From the NCBI GenBank assembly GCA_011389865.1, contig JAABTL010000002.1, positions 62,001-126,000 of the forward strand: a stretch of 64,000 nt of DNA, in the 5' to 3' direction. The number at the start of each line of letters is the position of its first letter. The first letter of the stretch is position 1. Position numbers and translations under genes: made by a program. Under the pieces are notes generated by a model that had not been told where the DNA came from, searched no databases, and saw only the letters and a program-made list of their open reading frames with translations. Below are positions 37,191-47,979 of the stretch, one piece after another. Source of the DNA: Trueperaceae bacterium. Its GTDB lineage: Bacteria > Deinococcota > Deinococci > Deinococcales > Trueperaceae.

Positions 37191-37219
37191 ATGCTACCAC
37201 GCCCGCACGCGCGTGCCAA
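37191..37219 (-). promoter_or_regulatory. Sigma-70-type promoter for tRNA-Trp
   Basis: Minus strand: TTGGCA (37214-37219), 17-base spacer, TAGCAT (37191-37196) with TGG before it. The predicted start lies about 14 bases upstream of the tRNA. Confidence 0.7.
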
Positions 37220-37314
37220 GGCGCCCATGAGGCGCGCCGCGCGCCGCCTCGGCGGCGGGGGCCCGCCGTCCTCCGTTGGTGGCCAGGCGCCCGGAGACCC
37301 GCGTCCGGCCGTGG

Positions 37315-37326
37315 TAGCCTTCTCGC
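37315..37326 (+). promoter_or_regulatory. -10 box (TGG-TAGCCT) for leaderless nfeD
   Basis: TAGCCT at 37315-37320 with an upstream TGG lies 6 bases before the GTG start; no ribosome binding site is present. Confidence 0.6.
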
Positions 37327-38736
37327 GTGAGAGCCGCTGCCCGCGCCTGGCTTCGAACCGCACCCGCACTGCGCTGGGGCCTCATCGCCCTGCTCCTGGC
37401 CGCTGGCGTGCTGGGCACGCTACAGCCGCGCGCCGCCGCCCAGGCGAGCGACGCCGTGTGGCTCGTCCCCATCGATACCGAGATCACCGCCGCCACCGCC
37501 CAGTTCGTTCGTGCGCGCGTCGATCGTGCGAACCGCGAGCAGCCCCTCGCGCTGCTGTTCTACATCGACACGCCGGGCGGCTCGGTGCCGGCCATGCAGC
37601 GCATCGTCGAGGACGTCCTCAACCGAGCCCAGGTGCCGACGATGGCGGTCGTGCGCAACGCCTTCTCCGCCGGCGCACTGATCGCGATGGCGGCGGAGCA
37701 GGTCGCCATGCTCCCGGGTTCGGCCATCGGCGCCGCGACGCCGATCGTCGCCACCCCCGTGGGGATCGCGCCGGTCGAGGAGAAGTTCAGCTCGGCCATC
37801 CGCGGCGAGTTCCGCGCCGTCGCGGAGGCCCGTGGTCGCGACCCGCGCATCGCGGAGGGCATGGTCGACGCCCGCATCGAGGTGCCCGGCATCGCGAGCA
37901 GCGAGGAGTTGGTGACCCTGACCGGCTCTCAGGCCGTCCAGTACGGGATCGCCGACCTCGAGGCGCGCACGCTGCAGGAGGCGCTGGAGAGCTTCGGCTA
38001 CGCCGGGGCCCGCCTGGAGCGGCTGGAACCGAACATCACCGAGCGGGTGGGCACCTGGCTGGCCAACCCGATCATCGTCGCCGTCCTGTTGGTGCTCGGC
38101 ATCGGCGGCCTGCTGCTGGAGTTCTTCAGCCCGGGGTTCGGTATCCCCGGCGCCATCGGGCTGCTGGCCCTCGCCTTGCTCGCGCTCACGGCCGTGGTCG
38201 CGACGCCGGCGGGCCCGTTCGACCTGGCACTGATCCTCGTGGGGGTGGTGCTTCTCGCGGTGGAGGCCCTGGTCATCCCTGGCTTCGGGGTCGCCGGCGT
38301 GCTGGGCATCGGCGTGCTGGCCTACGCCATCTTCCGCGTCTTCCAGGAGAGCTGGTTGACCGTGCTCGGCACCAGCACCGTGCTGGCCGGCCTCATGCTC
38401 GCCGGCCTCCTCTGGTTCCTGCCGTACTCCCGCATCGCCAGCCGCCTGCGGCTCGCGACGCGCATCGGGCGCTCGCCCGAGGAAGCCGTCGTGACCCCCG
38501 GTCGCGCCGGCGAGCGCATCGACCTCGCGGGCGCCATCGGCACGGCGCTCACCGACCTCCGCCCGTCGGGGCTCGCGCGCTTCGGCGACGAGCGCGTCGA
38601 CGTGGTGACGCTGGGCGACTTCATCGCTGCCGGGAGCCCGGTCCGCGTCGTGCGGGTCGAGGGCAACCGCGTGACCGTCCGCACCCACCGCCAACCCACC
38701 GAGGCGCCCGCGGACGCGGCCGCCAGCGCGAACTGA
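37327..38736 (+). CDS. nfeD: NfeD-type membrane-bound ClpP-class serine protease
   Basis: 469 residues, the long NfeD form. Signal segment (about 17-38), a protease domain with FYIDTPGGSVPAMQRIV, catalytic Ser114 in NAFSAGALIAMAA and the likely general-base Lys153 in VEEKFSSAI, then four to five membrane helices (about 245-375) and a C-terminal OB domain (AGAIGTALTDLRPSGLARF onward). The family sits with flotillin-like proteins in membrane microdomains and cleaves stomatin-type partners in archaea. The start GTG is set by a -10 box 6 bases upstream. floA follows after 12 bases. Confidence 0.95.
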   Translation: MRAAARAWLRTAPALRWGLIALLLAAGVLGTLQPRAAAQASDAVWLVPIDTEITAATAQFVRARVDRANREQPLALLFYIDTPGGSVPAMQRIVEDVLNRAQVPTMAVVRNAFSAGALIAMAAEQVAMLPGSAIGAATPIVATPVGIAPVEEKFSSAIRGEFRAVAEARGRDPRIAEGMVDARIEVPGIASSEELVTLTGSQAVQYGIADLEARTLQEALESFGYAGARLERLEPNITERVGTWLANPIIVAVLLVLGIGGLLLEFFSPGFGIPGAIGLLALALLALTAVVATPAGPFDLALILVGVVLLAVEALVIPGFGVAGVLGIGVLAYAIFRVFQESWLTVLGTSTVLAGLMLAGLLWFLPYSRIASRLRLATRIGRSPEEAVVTPGRAGERIDLAGAIGTALTDLRPSGLARFGDERVDVVTLGDFIAAGSPVRVVRVEGNRVTVRTHRQPTEAPADAAASAN

Positions 38737-38748
38737 AGGAGCTCAACC

Positions 38749-39726
38749 ATGGACATCGGAATCCTCGTCCTCGCCGGCGCGATCATCCTCTTCTTCCTCA
38801 TCCTGTTCACGGTGATCCCCGTCGGCCTGTGGGTCTCCGCGGTCGCCGCCGGCGTCAAGGTCAGCCTCCTCAGCCTCGTCGCCATGCGGCTCCGGCGCGT
38901 GCCGCCGCACCGCATCATCCTGCCGCTGATCAAGGCCGACAAGGCCGGCATCGACGTGGGCCAGGACCAACTCGAGGCGCACTTCCTGGCCGGCGGCAAC
39001 GTCGACCGCGTGGTCGACGCCCTCATCGCCGCCGACAAGGCGCGCATCGCCCTCCCCTTCGACCGCGCGGCGGCCATCGACCTCGCCGGCCGCGACGTGC
39101 TCGACGCGGTGAAGGTGTCGGTCAACCCGCGCGTCATCCAGACGCCGAACGTCTCGGCGGTCGCCAAGGACGGCATCGAGTTGATCAGCACGGCCCGCGT
39201 CACGGTCCGCGCGAACCTCGAGCGGCTCGTCGGCGGCGCCGGCGAGGAGACGATCATCGCGCGCGTCGGCGAGGGCATCGTGTCGTCGATCGGCTCGACG
39301 GACACCCACAAGAAGGTGCTCGAGAACCCCGACGTCATCTCGAAGACGGTGCTCTCGAAGGGCCTCGACGCCGGCACGGCGTTCGAGATCCTGTCGATCG
39401 ACATCGCCGACGTCAACGTCGGGCGCAACATCGGCGCCGAGCTGCAGACCGACCAGGCCGAGGCCGACAAGCGCGTCGCGCAGGCGAAGGCCGAGGAGCG
39501 GCGGGCCATGGCGGTCGCGGCGGAGCAGGAGAACCGCGCCCACGTCGAGGCGATGCGCGCCAAGGTCGTCGAGGCGGAGGCCCAGGTGCCGCTGGCGATC
39601 GCGGAGGCCTTCAAGGCCGGCAACCTCGGCGTGATGGATTACTACAACCTTCGCAACATCGAGTCGGACACCGACATGCGCGCGAACATCGCCCGCTCGA
39701 CCGAGGGCGACGAGCGGCAGAAGTGA
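38749..39726 (+). CDS. floA: Flotillin-like protein FloA
   Basis: 325 residues, the FloA/YqfA length. An N-terminal hairpin membrane segment (about 4-45, [20 protein letters not shown]) is followed by the SPFH/band-7 domain ([39 protein letters not shown]) and an Ala/Glu-rich helical flotillin repeat ([20 protein letters not shown]) for oligomerisation. It scaffolds membrane domains in bacteria. It lies between nfeD and a small repeat protein; NfeD-FloA pairing is the common genomic arrangement and implies a joint function. The ATG has AAGGAG upstream. Confidence 0.96.
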   Translation: MDIGILVLAGAIILFFLILFTVIPVGLWVSAVAAGVKVSLLSLVAMRLRRVPPHRIILPLIKADKAGIDVGQDQLEAHFLAGGNVDRVVDALIAADKARIALPFDRAAAIDLAGRDVLDAVKVSVNPRVIQTPNVSAVAKDGIELISTARVTVRANLERLVGGAGEETIIARVGEGIVSSIGSTDTHKKVLENPDVISKTVLSKGLDAGTAFEILSIDIADVNVGRNIGAELQTDQAEADKRVAQAKAEERRAMAVAAEQENRAHVEAMRAKVVEAEAQVPLAIAEAFKAGNLGVMDYYNLRNIESDTDMRANIARSTEGDERQK

Positions 39727-39733
39727 GGGAAGC

Positions 39734-40542
39734 TTGAGCTTCGGCGACCTGCTGGTCCTGCTGCTGTTCGTGGTCTTCGTGATCCTCCCGTCGATCACGA
39801 GGTCGCAGCAACAGCGGCGCGGCGGCGCTCCCGGCACGCCCGGCAGACCGCCGGCGCGTCCGCGGACCGGGGCCCCGTCCGGGGCACCCGAAGGGGCCCC
39901 GGCGGCCGGCGGCGCACCGCCCTCGGCCCGGCGCTCGGCCGAGCCCACCGCCCGGGGGGGCGACACGGCGACCTTCCCGCCGATCGACGACGACGACCTC
40001 GCCCGCCGCCTCGCCGAGGCCCGCGCACGCGTGCAGCGAGCGATGCAGCAGCGCGGCGCCCCGGCCACGCCCGTCGCGCCTGCGGACGACCCACGGGCTC
40101 GCGCCGGAGCGCCACTCGTCAGCGGCGCGCCGAAGACGATCGGCGGCACCCCGGTCGGCGCCGGCTTCGACCCGCGGACCCGCGCACGAGGCCAGCTGGT
40201 CAGCGGCGGCGCGCGCACCCTGAGCGGCGCGCCGGTCGGTTCGGGGCACGATCCCCGCGGCCGCGCGCGGGCGCCCCTGTTCGGCGGTGAGCGCGGCGCG
40301 ACCTTGGCCGAACGCGCCCAGAGAGCGGCCGAGGCGGCCGGCGGCGTGCCGCCCCGCGACCTGCGTGCGAACGCCCCGCAGCTTGAGGTCGAGCGGCTCA
40401 CCGGCGGCGTGGAGCGGCGCGCCGGCCGTCACGGCAGGTGGCGCTTCGACGCCGACGCCGTGCTCTCCGGCATCGTGTGGCATCAGGTGCTCGGCGCGCC
40501 GCGCGCGCGCCGCCGTGTCGGAGGCGGCCCATTCCCGGAACG

Positions 40543-40546
<4 letters not shown>
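39734..40546 (+). CDS. Membrane-anchored protein with 27-residue tandem repeats
   Basis: 270 residues, not recognised. One N-terminal membrane helix (LLVLLLFVVFVILPSI), then an Ala/Pro/Arg/Gly-rich disordered region. A 27-residue repeat is visible from residue 119: DPRARAGAPLVSG..., DPRTRARGQLVSGG..., DPRGRARAPLFGG (119-145, 146-172, then a partial copy). The last 60 residues look ordered (LRANAPQLEVERLTGGVERR, then DADAVLSGIVWHQVLGAPRA). Start TTG 39734 lies 7 bases after the floA stop with GAGGGAAG upstream; the stop overlaps phoH (GTGA). The location suggests a link to the FloA domain. Confidence 0.65.
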
Positions 40547-41464
<918 letters not shown>

Positions 41465-41481
<17 letters not shown>

Positions 41482-43426
41482 GCGCCGGCGCAAGCGGCCG
41501 CCGTGGCGGCTGGCCGGGATCGGCTTCGTCGTGACCCTGGCCCTCGTGCTGTTCTCGGTCTACGACGCGCCCACGCGTCGGACGCTGGTCGTCGGCGAGC
41601 CGAGCCCCCAGACGTTCGTCGCCCCGGTGGAGCTGCAGGTGATCGATCGGCTCGCGACCGAGGCGCGCCGGCAGGCCGCCCGGCTCCAGGTACCCGAGCT
41701 CACGAGCCCGGACCCCGAGCTGCGCGCCGTCGTCCTGGATGCACTCGACGCGATCGAACTGCCGGAGGCGGTCGTCGCCCTGGTAAAGGCGCGTTACGCC
41801 GAGCCCAGCGGCGTCCGGGGGGACGAGATCGAGGACCTGATCGAACGCGCGGCGGCAGTGGCCGGACCCGAGGAGAGCGAGGCCGTCGTCGCCGCGTTGC
41901 GCGAGCGCCTGATCGCCACCGCCGTGCCCGACCTCGCGCTGACCGAGGCCGCCCGCGCCGCGACCGCCAGCGCCGTGCCGATCGTGTGGCGTTCGTTGGC
42001 GGCGGGGCAGATCGTCCTTCGCGAGGGTGAGACCGTCACCACCGATGCGCTGACGACCCTCGAGGCGGCCGGCCTCTACAACCCCGGCAGCGAGGCGCGT
42101 GGCCGGTCGGCTCTCATCGCCCTCGGGGCGTTGCTGCTCGCCCTCATCGCGTCGGCGCCGCTGCCCTTCGTCGCGGCGCGGCTGTCGCCCAAGTACCGTC
42201 CGGAGCAGATCGCCGCCCTCGTCGCCTTGACGCTGGCGGTCGTCCTCCTGCAGCGCTTCGCGCTCGAGCTCTCGCCCAGCTTCGTCCTGGTGATGCTCGT
42301 GCCGCTGCTCGTCGCCGTCCTCGTGTCGCACGAGGTGGCCCTGTTGTGGGCGGGTTGGATGGCGGTGGTCACCGCCGTCCTCGTCCCGTCGACGCCGATG
42401 GTCACGCTCCTGGCGACGCTCGTCGGCGCGGTGGTGGCCGTCCGCAGCGTGCGCGACGTTCAGGCGCGGCCGGCGGTCGTCGCGGCCGGCGCCATGGGCG
42501 GCGTCGCCGGCGGTGTCGCCCTGGTCGCCTGGGTCTTGGTCGGCGGGGGTCTGTCCCCCTGGGCCACCGCCGTCGCCTTCGCGGCCTTCGTGGCGGGCGG
42601 TGTCCTCGCGGGCGTGTTGGCCCTGGGCCTGCTGCCGCTCTTCGAGGTCGGCGCCGGCTTCCTGACGGGGTTCCGGCTGCTCGAGCTCTCGTCACCGAGC
42701 CACCCGCTGCTGCAGCGTCTCCTCGTCGAGGCACCCGGCAGCTACCAGCACTCGCTGATCATCTCCAACCTCGTGGAGCCCGCGGTCGCCGCCGTGGGCG
42801 GCGACGCGTTGCTCGCGCGGGTGGGCGCGCTGTACCACGACGTCGGCAAGATGCGCCGCCCGCAGTTCTTCGTCGAGAACCAGTTCGGGGGCGACAATCC
42901 GCACGACCGCATCAGTCCCCACCTGTCCTTCCTGATCATCACGAGCCACGTGCGCGATGGCCTGGAGCTGCTCCGGTCGTACCGCATGCCGCGCGAACTC
43001 GAGCCCTTCGTCCTGGAGCACCACGGCACGACGGTCCTGGCCTACTTCTACAAGCGCGCCCTGGAGGACACCTCGTCCGTCAGCGAGCTCAACTTCCGCT
43101 ACCCGGGGCCGCGGCCGCGGAGCAAGGAGACCGCGGTGCTGATGCTCGCCGATGCGGTCGAGTCCGCCGCCCGGACGCTCGGCGACCCGACGCAGGGCAG
43201 CATCCGCGCGCTGATCGACCGGCTGTTCGAGCAGCGGCTGCAGGACGACCAGCTCTCCCAGAGCCAGCTCAACCTGCATGACATGGAGGTCATCGCTGCC
43301 ACCTTCGAGCGGATGCTCACCGCCATCCTCCACCGGCGCATCTCCTACCCCGACGCCGATGAGATCCGAGGTCTGAAACGTGCTGATCACCGTTCTGGAC
43401 GAGACAGGCGGCTTCCGGCGGCGTGA
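41465..43426 (+). CDS. pgpH: 7TM-HD family c-di-AMP phosphodiesterase
   Basis: 653 residues. An N-terminal membrane helix (about 15-32), a 7TMR-HDED extracellular domain (about 35-210), seven membrane helices (about 215-420) and a cytosolic HD domain with APGSYQHSLIISNL, ALYHDVGKM (His-Asp pair near 457), ISPHLSFLIITSHVRDG and LEHHGTTVLAYFY. The family (PgpH/YqfF) hydrolyses c-di-AMP to pApA. Start ATG 41465 lies inside the end of phoH. The 3' end overlaps ybeY by 47 bases, an unusually long same-strand overlap. No c-di-AMP cyclase gene is in the window. Confidence 0.95.
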
Positions 43427-43877
43427 CCGGCTCGTGCGGGCGTTGCTGCGCGTGGCGGCCGTCGTGCCCGTGTCGCCCCCGCATGGCGGGGCTGAGCCCG
43501 AGATGACCGTCGTCTTGGTCGACGACGCGGTGATCGCCGCGCGCAACCGCGCGGACCGCGGCGTCGAAGGCCCGACGGACGTGCTGGCGTACCCGCTGCA
43601 CGAGCCCGACGACGCCGGCTTCCCGCGCGTCCCCCACCTGGGCGACGTCTTGATCAGCCTCGACACCGCTAGGCGACAGGCCCGCGCGCGCGGCAGGCCC
43701 GCCTGGCACGAGGTCGCCGTGCTCGCCAGCCACGGCCTGCTGCACCTGGTCGGCTTCGACCACCGCAACGCCGCCGAGTGGGCGCCGTTCGAGGCCGTAC
43801 AGGCCCTCGCCGAGGCCGAGGCCGTGGCCGTCGACCGCTCGCGGTCGGCGTACCGCAGCCTGAGGGCGCCGTCGTGA
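43380..43877 (+). CDS. ybeY: Endoribonuclease YbeY
   Basis: 165 residues with the zinc motif HGLLHLVGFDH at 118-128 and the preceding TDVLAYPL and HLGDVLISLDTAR segments. YbeY takes part in 16S rRNA 3'-end maturation and ribosome quality control. GTG 43380 is the likely start because the beta strand LITVLDETG is the family N-terminus; this places it 47 bases inside pgpH. The stop overlaps dgkA (GTGA). Confidence 0.93.
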   Translation: MLITVLDETGGFRRRDRLVRALLRVAAVVPVSPPHGGAEPEMTVVLVDDAVIAARNRADRGVEGPTDVLAYPLHEPDDAGFPRVPHLGDVLISLDTARRQARARGRPAWHEVAVLASHGLLHLVGFDHRNAAEWAPFEAVQALAEAEAVAVDRSRSAYRSLRAPS

Positions 43878-44248
43878 GCGGGCTGCGGGGCTTCGTGGCG
43901 TCCGTCGCCGCGGCCTCCGCCGGGGTACGGCTCGCCTGGCGCGGCCAGCCGCACTTCCGCTTCGAGGCGCTGGTCGGCGTCGGCGCGGTCGCCCTCGCCC
44001 TGTGGCTGGAGACCGGGCTGCTGGCCGTGCTCGTGGCCAGCGTGGTCGTGTTGGTCGCCGAGATGGTCAACACCGCGGTGGAGGCCACCGTCGACCTGGC
44101 CTCGCCCGAGCGACGCCCGCTGGCGGCCGCCGCCAAGGACGCCGCCGCTGGCGCGGTGCTGATCGCCGCCGGGTTCGCCGTACTGATCGGCCTCGTCGCC
44201 CTGGGTCCGGCGCTGTGGGCACGCGTCACGGGAGCCGCGCTCCCGTGA
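43874..44248 (+). CDS. dgkA: Diacylglycerol/undecaprenol kinase
   Basis: 124 residues with three membrane helices and the family signature EMVNTAVEATVDLAS, plus the upstream FRFEALVGVGAVALAL and downstream AKDAAAGAVLIAAGFAVL. In Gram-positive-type relatives this enzyme phosphorylates undecaprenol, recycling the lipid carrier for cell-wall and glycan synthesis. The GTG start overlaps the ybeY stop, and its stop overlaps cdd (GTGA both times), so the three are tightly coupled. Confidence 0.93.
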   Translation: MSGLRGFVASVAAASAGVRLAWRGQPHFRFEALVGVGAVALALWLETGLLAVLVASVVVLVAEMVNTAVEATVDLASPERRPLAAAAKDAAAGAVLIAAGFAVLIGLVALGPALWARVTGAALP

Positions 44249-44664
44249 GCGCGAGCGTGCTCGAGGCCACCCCCATGGCCGCGGTCCCCGCGGACCTGCT
44301 CGCGGCCGCGCGCGCCGCGTGGGCGCACGCCTACGCGCCCTACTCCGGCTTCTCCGTCGGCGCCGCCCTGCGCGACGGCGAGGGCCGTGTCCACGCCGGC
44401 GCCAACGTCGAGAACGCGTCCTACGGTCTGGGTCGCTGCGCCGAGCAGTCCGCCGTCCAGGCGATGGCGACCGCCGGCGGTCGCCGCCTGCTGGAGATCG
44501 TGGTCGTGACGGCGGCCGACCCGCCCGCCAGCCCCTGCGGCGCCTGCCGGCAGGTCCTGAGTGAGTTCGGTCCCGACGCGACGGTCTACCTGGTCAACGA
44601 CCGTGGGGCATGGCGAACGAGCGTCGCCAAGCTGCTGCCCGACGGCTTCCGCCTGCGCGGTTGA
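44245..44664 (+). CDS. cdd: Cytidine deaminase
   Basis: 139 residues, the tetrameric-type length. AYAPYSGFSVGAAL, HAGANVENASYGLGRCAEQSA (zinc Cys65 and catalytic Glu67) and SPCGACRQVLSEF (zinc Cys98 and Cys101). It deaminates cytidine and deoxycytidine to uridine and deoxyuridine for salvage. The start GTG overlaps the dgkA stop. It is the last gene of the nfeD-to-cdd run; a weak 6-bp hairpin (about 44681-44699) follows before the next promoter. Confidence 0.96.
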   Translation: MSASVLEATPMAAVPADLLAAARAAWAHAYAPYSGFSVGAALRDGEGRVHAGANVENASYGLGRCAEQSAVQAMATAGGRRLLEIVVVTAADPPASPCGACRQVLSEFGPDATVYLVNDRGAWRTSVAKLLPDGFRLRG

Positions 44665-44711
44665 GCCTCCCGGACGGGGGGAGAAGGCCCGGGCTTCTCA
44701 CGCGGTCGCGG

Positions 44712-44723
44712 TAGACTCCCCCG
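44712..44723 (+). promoter_or_regulatory. -10 box (TAGACT) for leaderless TPR gene
   Basis: TAGACT at 44712-44717 is followed by 6 bases and ATG 44724, with no ribosome binding site. It likely starts the TPR-his-yvcK run. Confidence 0.6.
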
Positions 44724-46889
44724 ATGCAACCCCACCTTCGACGCACCCTCGCCTCTACGCTCGCCGGGCTCCTGCTGACGCTCGCCGGCGCCGCCAGCGC
44801 ACAAGCCACCGCGCAACGGATCGTCCTCCTCCCCTTCGACACCGAGGCTTCGATCGACGCCTTCGCGTTGGCGTTCCCCAGCGCCCTGCAGCGGGCGGTG
44901 AACGAGATCGACGGCGTCTACGTGCCGGGCGTGGGCGACGCCGCGGTCGTCGCGCAGCGCGTCGCCGACGCCGGCGGCGACGTCCTGTCCGAGGTCCGTC
45001 GCGTCTTCGACGCCGACGCCGTCGTGCTCGGCCGCATCCGCGGCAGCGATGCGCTGACGATCGAGCTGGTCGTCGCCACGCAGGCCGGCGACGACCGCAA
45101 CGCCACGGTGAGCGGGCGCCTCGGCGACCTGGCCGCGCTGTGGCGCGCCGCCGCCGACGGCCTCCTCGATCTCCTCGACATCTCCCCCAGCCTGGGCGAC
45201 CTGGCGGACCTGCGGCGGGTCCTGGCGGACGTGCCGTCGCTGCCGAGTCTCGGGCCGGTCGGCAGCTCCAGCGCCCGCGTCCCGGGCGTCCGTCTCGATC
45301 AACTCGAGGCGGCCGCGGCCCTCGACCCCGACTCCGCCTGGGTGGTCGGCGAGCTCGCCCGCGTCGCGGCGATCGCCGGCGATGGCGAGCGCGCGCTGCG
45401 CGAGGCGGAGCGCGCCGTCGAGCTCGGGGGCCACGCCGAGGCGTACGCCCTGCTCGGCATGGTGCGCCTGGCTCGCAACGACCCCGCGGCCGGCGAGGCG
45501 TTCGAGGCGGCGTTGAGCGCGAACCCCGCCCACGGCGTGGCGCTGGCCGGCCTGGCGCGCTCCGGGGTCGGGCCCGAGCGGGCGGCAGAACTGCTCGAGG
45601 CGGCGATCGCCGCGGCACCGCGCCAGGTCGACGCCCACTTGGCGCTCGCGGAACTGCAGACCTCGCCCGCCCGCGTCATCCAGGTGCTGCGGCGGGCGAG
45701 CGCGTGGCTGCCGGACTCCGCGTCGGTGCAGCTGGCGCTCGTCGACGCGGCGCTGGACGCCGGCGACGCGCGCGGGGCGATCGAGCTGCTGCGTTCGGCG
45801 GTGAGCGACCCGGTCGGGCGCCGGCCGGCGATCTACCTCTTGGCCGCGCGCCTGCCGACCCAACTGGCTCGCGAGGCCCTCGCCTTCGCCCGCGAGGGCC
45901 GCGACGTCTTCCCCGACGACCCCGACCTGCGCCGCCTGGAGATCGACCTGCTGCGGGCCACCGGCGACGCCGCCGGCGCCACCGCCGCGCTCGCTGCCTG
46001 GGTCGAGACGGGCTCGGCGCCGCTGCGCGAGGTGGCCGCGTTCGCCGAAGCGCTCGCCTCGCAGGGCCGCTTCGACGAGGCCCAGGAGTGGCTGGCGACC
46101 GTTGCCGATGCCGACGACGACGCGGACCTGCGCAGCGCCCGGATCGAACTGGCCGCCGGGCGCGCCAGGGCCGCGCTGACGACGCTGGAGCCGCGCGTGG
46201 CCGCCGGCGACGCCGACGCGCTTCGCCGGACCCTCTACGCGATCGCCCTCGGCCGGATCGGACGCACCGACGAGGGGACCGCCATGCTCGAGGACGTGGT
46301 GCGAAGCGCGGGCGAACCCGACGCGGACGCCCGCACGCGGGAGGCCGGCGCGCTCGCCGAGCGCGCGCTGGCGGTGCTCGCCGACCAGCGCCAGGTCTCG
46401 GGCGCGGACGCGGTTGCCCTGTCGCCCGATGCCTCGACCGCCTTCGAGCAGGGCCTCTTCGCCCTCGAGAACGGCGACATGGTGACGGCGCGCGACGCGT
46501 TCGTCCGCGCCCGCGGCTTCGACGACGCGGGGTTGCTGGCCTTCTACGAGGGTTACGCCCGCCAGGTGCTGGGCGACCCCCGTGGCGCCATCGACGCGTA
46601 CGAGGCTGCGCGCGACGAGCTCGGTGACAACGACGTGTTGCTCAACAACCTCGGCTACGCACAACTCCAGGTCGGGCGCCTCGACCTCGCGCTCGACACG
46701 CTCCGCCTGGCGCTCGAGGCGAACCCCGACAACGCTCGCGCACACCTCAACCTCGGCCTGGCCTTCTACGGTCTCTCGCGCTTCGGCGACGCGGCCGACG
46801 CCTTCGACGACGCGCTCGCGCTCGACCCGTCCCTGGCCGGCGTCGCGGGGTCCGTGATCGACGACGCCCGACGTCGGGCCGGTCGCTGA
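44724..46889 (+). CDS. Secreted tetratricopeptide-repeat protein
   Basis: 721 residues. Signal peptide (TLAGLLLTLAGAASAQ), a small alpha/beta region (about 30-150, QRIVLLPFDTEASIDAFALA, like the N-domain seen in TolB- or FlgO-type proteins), then degenerate TPR helices through the middle and clear TPRs at the C-terminus (NDVLLNNLGYAQLQVGRLDL, NPDNARAHLNLGLAFYGLSR). It probably acts as a periplasmic or outer-surface scaffold. No enzymatic motif is seen. The start is set by a -10 box 6 bases upstream. hisC begins 13 bases after the stop, so the his genes may be read from this promoter. Confidence 0.85.
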   Translation: MQPHLRRTLASTLAGLLLTLAGAASAQATAQRIVLLPFDTEASIDAFALAFPSALQRAVNEIDGVYVPGVGDAAVVAQRVADAGGDVLSEVRRVFDADAVVLGRIRGSDALTIELVVATQAGDDRNATVSGRLGDLAALWRAAADGLLDLLDISPSLGDLADLRRVLADVPSLPSLGPVGSSSARVPGVRLDQLEAAAALDPDSAWVVGELARVAAIAGDGERALREAERAVELGGHAEAYALLGMVRLARNDPAAGEAFEAALSANPAHGVALAGLARSGVGPERAAELLEAAIAAAPRQVDAHLALAELQTSPARVIQVLRRASAWLPDSASVQLALVDAALDAGDARGAIELLRSAVSDPVGRRPAIYLLAARLPTQLAREALAFAREGRDVFPDDPDLRRLEIDLLRATGDAAGATAALAAWVETGSAPLREVAAFAEALASQGRFDEAQEWLATVADADDDADLRSARIELAAGRARAALTTLEPRVAAGDADALRRTLYAIALGRIGRTDEGTAMLEDVVRSAGEPDADARTREAGALAERALAVLADQRQVSGADAVALSPDASTAFEQGLFALENGDMVTARDAFVRARGFDDAGLLAFYEGYARQVLGDPRGAIDAYEAARDELGDNDVLLNNLGYAQLQVGRLDLALDTLRLALEANPDNARAHLNLGLAFYGLSRFGDAADAFDDALALDPSLAGVAGSVIDDARRRAGR

Positions 46890-46902
46890 GGGGGACGCCG
46901 GC

Positions 46903-47979
46903 ATGGATGCGATGAACGTGAGGCCGGAAGTCCGGGACGTGCCCGCGTACCGCTTCGAGGCGCGACCCGCGCTCGTCAAGCTCGACCAGAACGAGAGCCC
47001 CGACGATCTCCCGGCGCCGCTGCGCGAGGCCGCGCTGGCACGGATGGCGGCGGCCGAGTGGCACCGTTACCCGGCCCTCCACCCGGACGGTCTCGCAGCT
47101 CGGCTGGCCGCGCGCCACGACTGGCCGGCGGACGGCGTCGCCGTCGCCGGCGGCTCGAACGTCCTCATCCAGGCGCTGGTGGTCCTCTCGGGCCTCGGTC
47201 GCCGCGCCGTGGCCCTGAGCCCCTCGTTCCCGCTGTACGCGCAGCAGGCGCGGCTTCTGGGCTCCGAGCTGACCGAGGTTCCGCTCGGCGCCGACCACGC
47301 GTTCCCGACGGAGGCGGTGGTCGCCGCGGTCGCCAGCGGCGCGGGCGTCGCCTTCCTGCCCGCGCCGCTCGCCCCGACCGGCAACCCCGTCGACTCGCGT
47401 GACCTGTTGCGTGTCGCCGAGGCGGCGGGGCCGGGTTGGACGATCGTGATCGACGAGGCGTACGCGGAGTTCGCCGGTTCCGACCACACCGACCTCGCGC
47501 GTGACTTCCCGCGCGTGGTGCTGCTGCGCACCCTCTCGAAGGCCTTCGGCCTGGCCGGCGCCCGCCTCGGCTACGCGATCGCGAATCCGGCGCTGGCCGT
47601 GGAGCTGCGCAAGGTGCTGCTCCCGTTCTCGGTCTCGGCGCTGCAGCTCGCGGTCGGCGAGGCGGTGCTCGACGCGCCGGCATGGATCGACGAGCGCGTG
47701 CGGTCGACGGTGGCGGAGCGCGAGCGCCTGGCCGCCGCGCTGCGCGAGCGCGGCGTGCGCTTCGTCCCGAGCGTGACGAACTTCCTGCTGCTGAGCGTGG
47801 CCGACGCCGCCGAGACGCACCGCGGGCTGCTGGAACGTGGCGTACTCGTGCGCCGCCAGGACCACCTTCCGGCTCTGGCCGGCGCGCTCCGCGTGACCGT
47901 CGGCCGGCGCGAGGAGAACGACACCTTCCTGCGGGCGTGGGACGCGCTGACGCGGGTGAACGGGGAGCCGCATGCCTGA
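46903..47979 (+). CDS. hisC: Histidinol-phosphate aminotransferase
   Basis: 358 residues. Class II aminotransferase pattern: LVKLDQNESPDDLPAPLREA, WHRYPALHPDGLAARLA, AGGSNVLIQALVV, VIDEAYAEFAG, and the PLP lysine (Lys213) in RTLSKAFGLAGARLGYAIAN, ending with LRVTVGRREENDTFLRAW. It converts imidazole-acetol phosphate and glutamate to histidinol phosphate. Start ATG 46903 has GAGGGGG upstream. The end overlaps hisB by 8 bases. It forms a partial histidine operon hisC-hisB-hisH; hisA, hisF and others are not in the window. Confidence 0.95.
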   Translation: MDAMNVRPEVRDVPAYRFEARPALVKLDQNESPDDLPAPLREAALARMAAAEWHRYPALHPDGLAARLAARHDWPADGVAVAGGSNVLIQALVVLSGLGRRAVALSPSFPLYAQQARLLGSELTEVPLGADHAFPTEAVVAAVASGAGVAFLPAPLAPTGNPVDSRDLLRVAEAAGPGWTIVIDEAYAEFAGSDHTDLARDFPRVVLLRTLSKAFGLAGARLGYAIANPALAVELRKVLLPFSVSALQLAVGEAVLDAPAWIDERVRSTVAERERLAAALRERGVRFVPSVTNFLLLSVADAAETHRGLLERGVLVRRQDHLPALAGALRVTVGRREENDTFLRAWDALTRVNGEPHA

